Part shown: in pieces, positions 1 through 6,800 of the stretch | How positions within the stretch are numbered: position 1 is the first letter of the stretch | Layout of the letters: each line of letters opens with the position of its first letter | Source: an uncultured Planctomycetaceae bacterium | Lineage (GTDB): Bacteria; Planctomycetota; Planctomycetia; Pirellulales; Pirellulaceae | Length of the DNA: 8,607 nucleotides | Reading direction: 5' to 3' | Assembly (NCBI GenBank): GCA_937967755.1 | Contig: CALBTA010000302.1 | Location: 1 to 8,607, forward strand | Translations under genes and position numbers: made by a program | The notes under the pieces: generated by a model | What the model saw: only the letters and a program-made list of their open reading frames with translations | Told to the model about the DNA's origin: nothing | Databases searched by the model: none

Positions 1-378
1 TCTGTTGCCGGTATCTTTGAGCACGGGAAATTCGATTTTTTGCACGCGGGCTTGATGGGCCATCTCGGTGATCGAATCCTGCTGGTTCGAATTCACGCCG
101 ATGAACGCAACCTTTTCGCCATAGGCTGCGTGCATTTCGCCTAGCCGCTTCGCGTAAAGCTGCACCAGCGGGCACTCCGTACCCAGGAACGCCACGACGA
201 CCAGCTTGCTGTCTTTGAAATCGGCCAACTCGTGCTTCTTCCCGCGGAAATCTTGCAGCCCGAAGTTGTCAACCTGGTGACCGATACGCGACGAACCGCG
301 GCTCTCATCGTTCGCCTGCACTGACGAGAAGCATGTCAACGAGCAAAGAGCCAACAGAGCTGGTAGTTTATTTCGCAT
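1..378 (-). CDS. Secreted redoxin/thioredoxin-fold protein, N-terminal 126 residues (partial at window edge)
   Basis: The frame is open to the left edge, so the C-terminus is missing. The start at 378 gives a Sec-type signal peptide (MRNKLPALLALCSLTC, probable cleavage after VQA at residue 22); AGGA lies 11 bases upstream (390-393). After it come a redoxin-like opening (GHQVDNFGLQDFRGKKHEL, residues 33-51), the beta strand and active site KLVVVAFLGTECPLV (58-72), and the following VAFIGVNSNQQDS segment (90-102). This is the AhpC/TSA-TlpA type of thioredoxin fold seen in exported planctomycete redoxins, some of which carry extra C-terminal domains. The active site has one cysteine (C69 in ECPLV) where TlpA and thioredoxin have CxxC, so peroxiredoxin-like or non-canonical chemistry is possible. 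It is divergent from the sulfatase pair. The family call is fairly sure; the substrate is unknown. Confidence 0.85.
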   Translation of the reverse strand, partial: MRNKLPALLALCSLTCFSSVQANDESRGSSRIGHQVDNFGLQDFRGKKHELADFKDSKLVVVAFLGTECPLVQLYAKRLGEMHAAYGEKVAFIGVNSNQQDSITEMAHQARVQKIEFPVLKDTGNR

Positions 379-680
379 TGAAAGTCCATTCCTAACCGGG
401 CGAATTGGAGGCGTTTCCCCGTTTGTAATACTACTCTAAACCCCGGCCGGCAGTTTCAGTCGCGGCGATTGACCGCCGTTTCTTGGTCCCTATCGGACCA
501 TTGCGAACCCGCACTGCCGCGCAGCCGGTTCGAGGCGTGGCCGACCAGCGCCGGTGACTGTGTAGGCGCAGGCTGCCAGATGGTTCCTGCGGCGAGTGCT
601 GGGAATCCCCACTTGGGGCGATTAAAATGCAGCGGAGTTGCAAGTCACTTTCCACGGATCAATCGCTGGAGATATCACGT
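379..680. promoter_or_regulatory. Divergent intergenic region between redoxin and sulfatase genes
   Basis: These 302 bases separate two divergently transcribed genes and should hold both promoters. I see no convincing gene in them; the short open frames have no recognisable protein features. Notable elements are a perfect 6-bp inverted repeat at 484-500, a TAATACT box at 426-432 and an AT-rich TAAAAT at 623-628 that could be a -10 box for the sulfatase (no good -35 partner is visible). Promoter assignments are inference. Confidence 0.4.
484..500. repeat. Perfect inverted repeat TGGTCC-5 nt-GGACCA
   Basis: TGGTCC at 484-489 is exactly matched by its reverse complement GGACCA at 495-500, with a CTATC loop. 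It lies in the divergent intergenic region, about 105 bases from the redoxin start and 180 from the sulfatase start. It could be an operator half-site pair or a small RNA hairpin. No U-tract follows on either strand, so it is not an intrinsic terminator. A 6-bp repeat can also occur by chance. Confidence 0.3.
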
Positions 681-2531
681 ATGAAGACTGCCCTTTTAGC
701 TCATCGGTGGCTGGCGCTGGCCGTGTTGGTTGGCGTTCATGTTGCGACCAACATCGCAGTTGCCGAGGGTGACCGCCCGCAGCAGCCGAACATCATGTGG
801 ATTGTCTCGGAAGACAACGGCCCGTTTCTCGGTTGCTACGGCTGCAAGGATGCGACGACGCCGAACCTCGATCGGCTGGCGTCACAGGGCATTCTGTATG
901 AGAACGCATTTGTGACCGCACCGGTTTGCGCACCGAATCGCTGCAGCATCATCACCGGGATGTACCCGCCATCGATCGGCGGGCAGCACATGCGAAGCAA
1001 GAATTTCGTCCCGCCGGAGACGATTCCGTTCTTCGTAAAGCATCTTCGCGATGCGGGTTATTTTTGCACGAACAACTCAAAGACCGACTACAACCTCAGC
1101 CCGTACCAGGACGCGGCTTGGGACATGATGAGCAAGGGGGATCACCGCAAGCGGAAAGAGGGGCAACCGTTCTTCGCGGTTTACAACATTGGCATCAGCC
1201 ACGAAAGTTCGCTGCACAAGCCGCTGGACAAGAGCAAGTTCGAAGCCGACGTTGAAATTCCGCCGTACCATCCCGATACGCCGGAGATCCGTGCCAATTG
1301 GGCGATGTACCACGACATCATCACGCGGATGGATGCCGAAGTGGGCAAGCGGCTGAAACAAGTGGAAGATGAAGGGGTCGCCGACGACACCATCGTGTTC
1401 TACTACGCCGACCACGGCGGAATCCTGACCCGGTCAAAGCGGTTTCTATACGATACGGGTGTTCATGTTCCGTTGATCGTCCGCTTCGGCAAAAACTTCA
1501 AGCACCTCGACCCGCGCGAAGCGGGAACCCGCACCGATGAGCTGGTCGGCTTCGTCGATCTCGCGCCGACCGTGCTCAGCCTGGCAGGCGTGAAACTGCC
1601 AGACTATTTGCAGGGCCAGGCGTTTCTTGGGAAGGACAAAGGCGAGCCGCGCGACTATGTCTACTGCCTGCGCGGGCGGATGGATGAGCGGTACGACTTT
1701 AGCCGGGCGGTTCGCGACAAGCGGTTCAAGTACATCCGCAACTACAACCCGCACCGCATTTACGGGCAGCACTTGCAATACCTGTGGAAGATGCCGGCGA
1801 CGCGAAGCTGGCTGGCCGCTTACGAAGGGGGCAAGTGCAACGACGCCCAAAGCGCGTTCTGGGAAGAGAAACCAACTGAAGAGCTTTACGACACGACGAA
1901 AGACCGTTGGGAAGTGAACAACCTGGCGGACGATCCGCAGTACGCCGACGTGCTGGCCAAGATGCGGGCCGCCAATCGGGCGCACTTGCTGAGTATTCGC
2001 GACAGCGGGTTTTTGCCCGAAGGTTTGATGGTGGAATTGGGCAAGGAAGCTGGTTCGATTCATGCGGCGGTGCGTGACGCGGAGCATTACCCGCTGGAGC
2101 AACTGATGACCGCCGCGGAAATTGCGACCGCCGGCGACACAAGAAACTTGCCGCAACTGCAGAAGATGCTGGGCGACGACCATCTCGCGGTTCGCCAGTG
2201 GGGAGCGGTCGGTTGCACCATCCTCGACACGAAGGCCCAGCCGGCGAAAAGCGCGCTGGCCGAACTGGCCAAGGGCGACAAGTCACCCAACGTGCGCATC
2301 GCCGCCGCCGAGGCCCTCGCCGGGCTGGATGAGACGCAGGCTTGCCTGGATGTCTGCACCGAATTGCTTTCGCACGAGAACGAGTGGGTCGCACTGCACG
2401 CCGCGAACGTGCTGCACCATTTGGGAGACGAAGCGAAGCCTGTATTGGCTGAAATTCAGAAGGCGGCGAAGACCAGCAAGAACTACGTGCAGCGTTCGAC
2501 GCAAACTTCCGCGGCGGAACTTGTGAAATAA
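681..2531 (+). CDS. Secreted type I sulfatase with C-terminal HEAT-like repeats (616 aa)
   Basis: A hydrolase of sulfate esters or N-sulfates of the alkaline-phosphatase superfamily, probably exported. I chose ATG 681 over the in-frame ATG 627 because GGAGA at 668-672 is well spaced before it and it begins directly with a signal peptide (hydrophobic LALAVLVGVHVA, residues 11-22). The N-terminal metal motif is SEDN at 43-46, and TPNLDRLASQG follows at 60-70. The formylglycine site is C83-A-P-N-R87, fitting CxPxR with Asn in the usual Ser position. Further active-site segments are D244-H245-G-G and K253/H262 in RSKRFLYDTGVHVP. The overall pattern resembles the heparan N-sulfatase-like branch common in planctomycetes, but the substrate is not determined. 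Residues about 470-610 form amphipathic helical repeats of HEAT type (for example NVRIAAAEALAGL at 537-549), probably a binding or scaffolding tail. The next sulfatase starts 79 bases downstream. Activation needs a formylglycine-generating enzyme encoded elsewhere. Confidence 0.92.
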   Translation: MKTALLAHRWLALAVLVGVHVATNIAVAEGDRPQQPNIMWIVSEDNGPFLGCYGCKDATTPNLDRLASQGILYENAFVTAPVCAPNRCSIITGMYPPSIGGQHMRSKNFVPPETIPFFVKHLRDAGYFCTNNSKTDYNLSPYQDAAWDMMSKGDHRKRKEGQPFFAVYNIGISHESSLHKPLDKSKFEADVEIPPYHPDTPEIRANWAMYHDIITRMDAEVGKRLKQVEDEGVADDTIVFYYADHGGILTRSKRFLYDTGVHVPLIVRFGKNFKHLDPREAGTRTDELVGFVDLAPTVLSLAGVKLPDYLQGQAFLGKDKGEPRDYVYCLRGRMDERYDFSRAVRDKRFKYIRNYNPHRIYGQHLQYLWKMPATRSWLAAYEGGKCNDAQSAFWEEKPTEELYDTTKDRWEVNNLADDPQYADVLAKMRAANRAHLLSIRDSGFLPEGLMVELGKEAGSIHAAVRDAEHYPLEQLMTAAEIATAGDTRNLPQLQKMLGDDHLAVRQWGAVGCTILDTKAQPAKSALAELAKGDKSPNVRIAAAEALAGLDETQACLDVCTELLSHENEWVALHAANVLHHLGDEAKPVLAEIQKAAKTSKNYVQRSTQTSAAELVK

Positions 2532-2539
2532 CGTGGGAG

Positions 2540-2580
2540 AAAAATTTTTGGGCAATAGTACTTTCCTGCCCTCTAATACT
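2540..2580 (+). promoter_or_regulatory. AT-rich inter-sulfatase spacer with TAATACT box
   Basis: In the 79-base gap between the sulfatases there is an A5T5 tract (2540-2549) and a TAATACT box (2574-2580) about 30 bases before the second start codon. TAATAC would be an acceptable -10 element, but no -35 at 16-18 bases is convincing. The second sulfatase may have its own weak promoter or may simply be cotranscribed with the first. The ribosome-binding site GAAGG at 2600-2604 is 6 bases before ATG 2611. Confidence 0.25.
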
Positions 2581-2610
2581 CTTGCCAAAAACCCAATACG
2601 AAGGCCAGCT

Positions 2611-4029
2611 ATGAAACACACACTAATTGCCATCTTATTCACGATCTGCGCGGCCCAACTGCACGCTGCCGAGCAGCCTAACAACCTGTTCATCTTCGCC
2701 GACGACCAGTGTTACGAAACGGTTCGCGCGTTCGGCAATGAAGAGATCGAAACGCCGAACCTGGACCGGCTGGCCGAACAGGGCCTGACGTTCACACATG
2801 CGTACAACCAAGGCAGTTGGAGCGGCGCGGTCTGCGTTGCCAGCCGCACGATGCTGAACACCGGGCGGTTCATCTGGCGGGCCAACGCGGTTTACGGAGC
2901 GACCGAAAAGGAGCGCCAAGAAGGCCGGTTCTGGTCGGAGCACATGAAAGCTGCGGGCTATGAAACGTACTTCACCGGCAAATGGCATGTGCGTGCCGAC
3001 GCGACCAAGGCGTTCGATCACGCCGTTCACGTGCGCGGCGGCATGCCGAAGCAGACTTCCGCTGGTTACAACCGCCCGCTGCCGAACCAGGAAGACCCTT
3101 GGAGCCCGTCGGACCCGAAGTTCGGCGGGTTTTGGGAAGGGGGCAAGCATTGGAGCGAAGTGGTTGGTGACGATGCGGTTGGTTTTTTGAAGCAGTCGGC
3201 GAAGAGCGAGAAGCCGTTCTTCATGTACATCGCGTTCAACGCCCCGCACGACCCGCGGCAGGCCCCGCAATCGTTCATCGACAAATACCCGCTGGAAAAG
3301 ATTTCCGTGCCGGAAAACTTCCTGACCGAATACCCGCACAAAGATGCCATTGGCTGCGGGAAGAATTTGCGCGACGAGAAACTCGGCCCTTTCCCGCGAA
3401 CCGAACACTCGGTGAAGGTCCACCGCCAAGAGTATTACGCGATCATCACGCACATGGACGAGCAGATTGGGCGGATTCTGGACGCTTTGGAAGCGAGCAA
3501 ACAAGCTGACAACACCTGGATCTTTTTCACGGCCGATCACGGCTTGGGCGTGGGGCACCACGGATTGTTCGGTAAGCAGAACATGTACGATCACAGCGTG
3601 CGGGTGCCGTACATCGTCGCGGGCCCCGGCGTGCCGCAAGGCGAAACCAACCGCCAGGCGATTTACCTACAAGACACCATGCCGACGACACTCGCCCTCG
3701 CCGGCATCGAACGCCCCAAGCACGTTGAGTTTCAGAATCTGCTGCCGCTGATCCAAGGTGAGGGGAAGACCGCATACGATTCGGTTTATGGAGCCTACCT
3801 CGGTGTTCAGCGCAGCGTCACGAAAGATGGCTGGAAGCTAATCCTATATCCCAAGATTAAACAGGCCCGGCTGTACCACGTTGCCAAGGACGAACTGGAA
3901 ATGGACGACCTGGCCCGCGACCCCAAACAGGCCGAGCGGATGAAAGCGCTGTTCGCCGAATTCCTGAAACTGCATCAACAAATGGGCGACAAGTTGGATG
4001 TGAAGGGAGTTTACCCGGAGTTGCTGTAG
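2611..4029 (+). CDS. Secreted type I sulfatase (472 aa)
   Basis: A single-domain sulfatase of the alkaline-phosphatase superfamily, probably exported. ATG 2611 is preferred to the in-frame upstream ATG 2533: GAAGG at 2600-2604 precedes it and it opens with a Sec signal peptide, cleaved around AQLHAA (residues 15-20). Active-site features in order: metal ligands D31-D32 in FADDQ; TPNLDRLAEQGLTF at 48-61; the formylglycine motif C75-V-A-S-R79, the CxAxR variant of the sulfatase signature; TGKWH at 122-126; APHDPR at 211-216; ADHGLG at 308-313; GKQNMYDHSVRVP at 321-333. All catalytic segments are present, so it should be active once C75 is matured. The natural substrate, probably a sulfated polysaccharide, cannot be read from sequence. 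It is the second gene of the plus-strand pair and differs clearly from the first in active-site motif and in lacking a HEAT tail, so it is not a recent duplicate. Confidence 0.93.
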   Translation: MKHTLIAILFTICAAQLHAAEQPNNLFIFADDQCYETVRAFGNEEIETPNLDRLAEQGLTFTHAYNQGSWSGAVCVASRTMLNTGRFIWRANAVYGATEKERQEGRFWSEHMKAAGYETYFTGKWHVRADATKAFDHAVHVRGGMPKQTSAGYNRPLPNQEDPWSPSDPKFGGFWEGGKHWSEVVGDDAVGFLKQSAKSEKPFFMYIAFNAPHDPRQAPQSFIDKYPLEKISVPENFLTEYPHKDAIGCGKNLRDEKLGPFPRTEHSVKVHRQEYYAIITHMDEQIGRILDALEASKQADNTWIFFTADHGLGVGHHGLFGKQNMYDHSVRVPYIVAGPGVPQGETNRQAIYLQDTMPTTLALAGIERPKHVEFQNLLPLIQGEGKTAYDSVYGAYLGVQRSVTKDGWKLILYPKIKQARLYHVAKDELEMDDLARDPKQAERMKALFAEFLKLHQQMGDKLDVKGVYPELL

Positions 4030-4133
4030 CGCGCAAATATGCGGCCAAACTCGTGGTCGCCCAGTGGAGGTGCAGCTTGCATATGTTTGAAAGAATGGCT
4101 TAGTGTGCTTGCCCGACAGTGGAACTATGAGAA

Positions 4134-4574
4134 ATGCGTGTTACCACCAGGCACTGTGAATCGGTTGATATATACACAGCTTCGATTGATCCGGGACGAT
4201 CTTCATACGCACAATCGGTCGACAAGTATGCCGAGAAAGTCAGTGAACTACTAACAACCCTGGGTGTAAAGTCCGTCCTGTGGGGAACACCGGAAGACCA
4301 TCCACCGAAGTTTCTCGAACCAAGAAAGCCGATCGAGTATCTTCTTGAAGTCGCTGAAAACCGTGTTGTAGCATATGTGAACGAGTCGACGTGGTCTAGC
4401 TTTCTCTACGACGAGAGAGATGACTATGAGTTCTCTAGGACTCCTGCCACGTATGAGCTAACGAGTATCTTAATTGCAACGCCGATTGAATCTCACGAAG
4501 TCAAAGCGAGGCGTATCTATCGCTCGGCGGGACGACCAGATCAATACGAACTAGTTGAAGAAGTGACCCATTGA
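4134..4574 (+). CDS. Hypothetical protein (146 aa), family not recognised
   Basis: I do not recognise this protein. It starts at ATG 4134, the first in-frame start after a TGA at 4128-4130; the only upstream purine run is a weak GGA at 4121-4123. It has no signal peptide or membrane segment and looks like a small cytoplasmic alpha/beta protein. The N-terminal part has a helix-like YAEKVSELLTTLGVKSVLWG (about 33-52). The middle is YLLEVAENRVVAYVNEST (69-86), and the C-terminus is acidic. The DNA is more AT-rich than in the sulfatases and the codon choice is less GC-biased, which suggests an acquired gene. It sits alone between the sulfatases and a convergent minus-strand gene row. The compact size would suit a small immunity or antitoxin-type protein, but nothing in the sequence proves this. 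Confidence 0.6.
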   Translation: MRVTTRHCESVDIYTASIDPGRSSYAQSVDKYAEKVSELLTTLGVKSVLWGTPEDHPPKFLEPRKPIEYLLEVAENRVVAYVNESTWSSFLYDERDDYEFSRTPATYELTSILIATPIESHEVKARRIYRSAGRPDQYELVEEVTH

Positions 4575-4600
4575 CCATCCTGGCTCAAGTCATCTGTGCT

Positions 4601-4620
4601 AAAATCTTCGCGACCCGCGA
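4601..4620 (-). terminator. Possible weak intrinsic terminator of the minus-strand gene row
   Basis: Read on the minus strand, a perfect 5-bp stem TCGCG/CGCGA (4616-4620 with 4608-4612, loop GGT) is followed by AGATTTTAGC, a short T-run. It lies 29 bases after the retropepsin stop at 4649 and between convergent genes, where a terminator is expected. The stem is short and the U-tract has only four T, so the call is weak. Confidence 0.35.
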
Positions 4621-4648
4621 GACCTAGGCTTTGCGAGCGCTGATCGAC

Positions 4649-5064
4649 TCACGGCGTAGACTTGGGAGCAACTTCAATGACCGAACGTGAGCGGTAGAAG
4701 CAAATGTCGAATTCCAAGAAGAAGTTCATCTGTCCGAGCAGCAGCGGCACATTGTCATTGTCGGCCCACGCGAACGCTAACTGAGCTGGCGGAAAACTGC
4801 CCACACTGGCCATCGTAAGTACAGCGCGGGCTTCACAAGCGGCCAAGTTACCACCGAGTTGAACGGGTATCGACTGTTGATTCCACTGGTAACCGAGTTG
4901 CAATCCGATGTCGTGTGGAAGAACGCTCAATGCGGCACCGCTGTCCACGATGCCGTGAACGGAAACAGAATTGCCTTGATGCTCCAGCGAAAGGGGATGT
5001 ACGGCATTGCACCCGCGGCACCGATCGACGGGTCAATTTGAACGTAAGGAAATTGCTGGGACAT
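4649..5064 (-). pseudogene. Retropepsin-like aspartyl protease, disrupted by an apparent one-base deletion
   Basis: A predicted bacterial retropepsin-fold aspartyl protease. The start ATG at 5064 overlaps the stop of the preceding gene (TAATG). This frame reads MSQQFPYVQ...MPYIPFR and would end at a TGA at 4927-4929 after 45 codons. From 4987 the next frame continues the protein: LEHQGNSVSVHGIVDSGAAL onward to the stop at 4649. Adding one base at about 4987 (for example CGCCTG where CGCTG is present) restores 138 residues, a normal length for this family. In the restored protein the catalytic motif is D41-S-G-A, the flap region follows, and LLLGQMNFF (108-116) matches the hydrophobic-hydrophobic-Gly motif near the C-terminus. 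Such single-domain enzymes usually act as dimers. It is paired with the 69-aa gene. The break may be a true mutation, a sequencing error or, less likely, programmed frameshifting. The downstream frame has a GTG at V40 that could start a fragment beginning just before DSGA. Confidence 0.75.
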
Positions 5065-5273
5065 TACGACGCCGGGGGGTTGGCTTGCAACAAGCTGTCA
5101 AGAGTCGCGGCAGCCTGGAAGGAATCATGTGGCGACCAATACTCGACCGTTTTTCCTGACAAAGCTTCAAGCTGTTCTTCCGTCACGAGATCGGCCGCGA
5201 GGCGTTGAATAAGTTGCAACTTGTCGGCCCGGGGCAATGCGCTAATCGAAGGGATGAGTTCTGCGAGCGTCAT
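5064..5273 (-). CDS. Small 69-aa protein with LPRADK helix, partner of the retropepsin gene
   Basis: A small, probably cytoplasmic protein in two parts. The N-terminal helix pair is MTLAELIPSISALPRADK (1-18) continuing LQLIQRLAADLVTEEQ (19-34). A C-terminal segment has EYWSPHDSFQAAATLDSLLQ (44-63). From memory, small proteins with an LPRADK-type helix and a W-S-P-x-D-x-F-x-A-A-x-x-L tail are found in cyanobacteria and planctomycetes, often directly before a retropepsin-like gene; I could not check this. Its TAA stop overlaps the protease ATG (5062-5066, TAATG), so translation of the two should be coupled. No clear Shine-Dalgarno sequence precedes ATG 5273. The helical N-terminus resembles the first parts of some antitoxin-like small proteins, but no DNA-binding motif is evident. 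The function is unknown; regulator, adaptor or antitoxin are all open. Confidence 0.8.
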   Translation of the reverse strand: MTLAELIPSISALPRADKLQLIQRLAADLVTEEQLEALSGKTVEYWSPHDSFQAAATLDSLLQANPPAS

Positions 5274-5306
5274 GGTGTTTCGATTTGGTTTGAGGTTGGG
5301 TAGTTC

Positions 5307-5315
5307 ATTCTATCA
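5307..5315 (-). promoter_or_regulatory. Candidate extended -10 promoter (TGATAGAAT) for the 69-aa/protease pair
   Basis: On the minus strand the 44-base gap after the DUF1501 stop contains TGATAGAAT, that is a TG extension, one base, and TAGAAT. It is about 34 bases before ATG 5273, so the leader would be short. No TTGACA-like -35 is visible 16-18 bases upstream, which extended -10 promoters can tolerate. If real, the small pair can be expressed independently of the DUF1501 gene. Inference only. Confidence 0.35.
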
Positions 5316-5317
5316 CA

Positions 5318-6772
5318 TTAGCCCGTGACGATCTTCCGATACGCCTCGCCTTCGTTAATGGTTGGGCGTTCGGGGCGGCCTTTGTGGGTGTAGGTCAGTT
5401 CCATGTTGTCGATGCCGAGCAGATGGAGGATCGTCGCGTGGAAGTCGTGGATGTGCAGGCGGTCTTCGACGGCGTGGAAGCCTAGTTCGTCAGTGCTGCC
5501 AATGGTTTGCCCTCCCTTCACGCCGCCCCCGGCCAGCCACATGGTGAAGCCGTAAGGGTTGTGGTCGCGGCCGTTGCCCTTTTCGCTCATCGGCGTGCGG
5601 CCGAATTCGCCGCCCCAGATTACCAGCGTGTCGTCGAGCAAGCCGCGGCGCTTCAAATCCTTCAGCAAGCCGGCGATCGGTTTGTCGCTGCTGCGGCAAT
5701 GCTGCGTGTGGTTGGCTTCGATGCCGCTATGGGCATCCCATTTGCTGCCGCTGCCGTGGTAAAGCTGCACGAACCGCACCCCGCGTTCGACCAACCGCCG
5801 GGCCATCAAGCAGTTCTTGCCGAAGGTGTCGGTGTGCTCTTCGCCGATACCATATAGCTTTTTCGTGTCTTCAGTTTCCGACGCCAGGTCGACAATCTCC
5901 GGCGCGTGCGATTGCATCCGGTAGGCCAGTTCGTAACTCTTAATGCGGGCTTCCAGTTCCGTTTGAGACTTACGCGAAGCGGCGTGCTGGCGGTTGATCG
6001 CTTCGAGGAACGATAACTTGCCAAGCTGACGATCACCTCCCAAGCCCTGGGGCGGATTCAAATTCGGGATCGGCTCTTGGCCGCCTTGCAATGCGATGCC
6101 CTGATAGACCGCCGGCATGAAGCCGGCGCTGTAGTTGCGCGGGCCGTTGGTCACTTTGCCGGGGTTATCTTCCATCACCACGAAGGCCGGCAAGTTCTGG
6201 TTCACCGTGCCCAGCCCGTAACTGACCCACGCCCCCAACGAAGGCCGGCCGCCGACGATGACGCCGGTATTCATTTGGCAAACACCGTTGGAATGGTTCA
6301 GCCCGTTGCCGTGCAGCGAACGCATGACCGCCAAATCATCAGCACACTCGGCGATGTGCGGGTACCAATCGCTAACCCACAAGCCCGACTCACCGTGCTG
6401 TTTCCATTTACGCTGGTCCGGCAAGATCGGCGATTCGACTTCGCCCATCGGCAAGATGACGCGCTTGAACGACTTCGGCAGCGACTGCCCCGCCAGTTTC
6501 CGCAGCATCGGCTTGGGGTCGAACAAATCCAAATGGCTCGGCCCGCCTTCCATAAACAAGAAGACCACACTCTTCGCGGTCGCCGGATGATGTGGTGGTT
6601 TGGGGGCCAGTGGGTTGAAGACTGCGGTGGCCGCTTGCTCAACGGGCGAAGCCGCGAGCGGGTTGTCTTGCGACAACAGACCAGCCAGCGCCAACGCACC
6701 GAAACCAGCACCCGATTGGGTGAGCATTTGGCGGCGCGTCATGGAGTGGGTGGGAAGTTGGAGGGAATCCAT
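5318..6772 (-). CDS. DUF1501 family protein with twin-arginine-type leader (484 aa)
   Basis: A member of DUF1501 (PF07394), exported proteins related in fold to sulfatases and alkaline phosphatases and heavily duplicated in planctomycetes; the biochemical role is unknown. I chose ATG 6772 over the upstream start at 6889, which overlaps the preceding gene and adds residues unlike the family. Residues 12-17 (TRRQML) with the following hydrophobic GAGFGALALAGLL form a Tat-like signal. Family motifs in order: EGGPSHLDLFDPKP (75-88), WGGEFGRTP (386-394), GRDHNPYGFTMWLAGGGVKGG (401-421, key residues D403, H404, G413-G415), and HIHDFHATILHLLGID (440-455). These include Asp and His residues that could bind metal. 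It is full length and looks intact. It follows the ABC-like gene by 28 bases on the same strand and probably belongs to the same transcription unit as the upstream DUF1553 gene, its usual partner. No good ribosome-binding site is visible. Confidence 0.93.
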   Translation of the reverse strand: MDSLQLPTHSMTRRQMLTQSGAGFGALALAGLLSQDNPLAASPVEQAATAVFNPLAPKPPHHPATAKSVVFLFMEGGPSHLDLFDPKPMLRKLAGQSLPKSFKRVILPMGEVESPILPDQRKWKQHGESGLWVSDWYPHIAECADDLAVMRSLHGNGLNHSNGVCQMNTGVIVGGRPSLGAWVSYGLGTVNQNLPAFVVMEDNPGKVTNGPRNYSAGFMPAVYQGIALQGGQEPIPNLNPPQGLGGDRQLGKLSFLEAINRQHAASRKSQTELEARIKSYELAYRMQSHAPEIVDLASETEDTKKLYGIGEEHTDTFGKNCLMARRLVERGVRFVQLYHGSGSKWDAHSGIEANHTQHCRSSDKPIAGLLKDLKRRGLLDDTLVIWGGEFGRTPMSEKGNGRDHNPYGFTMWLAGGGVKGGQTIGSTDELGFHAVEDRLHIHDFHATILHLLGIDNMELTYTHKGRPERPTINEGEAYRKIVTG

Positions 6773-6800
6773 GCTATTCAAATGAGACGTAAGGATAGGT

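Noticed and set aside
2540..2549. A5T5 palindrome after the first sulfatase as a terminator
   Set aside because: There is no GC-rich stem before the T-run; it is more likely a bent AT tract in the spacer.
1446..2619. Minus-strand open frames of 245 and 297 codons opposite the first sulfatase
   Set aside because: Both overlap the sulfatase and HEAT coding sequence and show low-complexity Arg/Pro/Ser-rich translation.
2635..3639. 334-codon open frame on the minus strand opposite the second sulfatase
   Set aside because: It lies wholly antisense to a sulfatase with complete catalytic motifs, has no domain pattern, and is explained by GC-rich codon bias.
4039..4254. 71-codon plus-strand frame starting after the second sulfatase
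   Set aside because: It overlaps the start of the better-supported 146-aa gene in another frame and has no ribosome-binding site or recognisable pattern.
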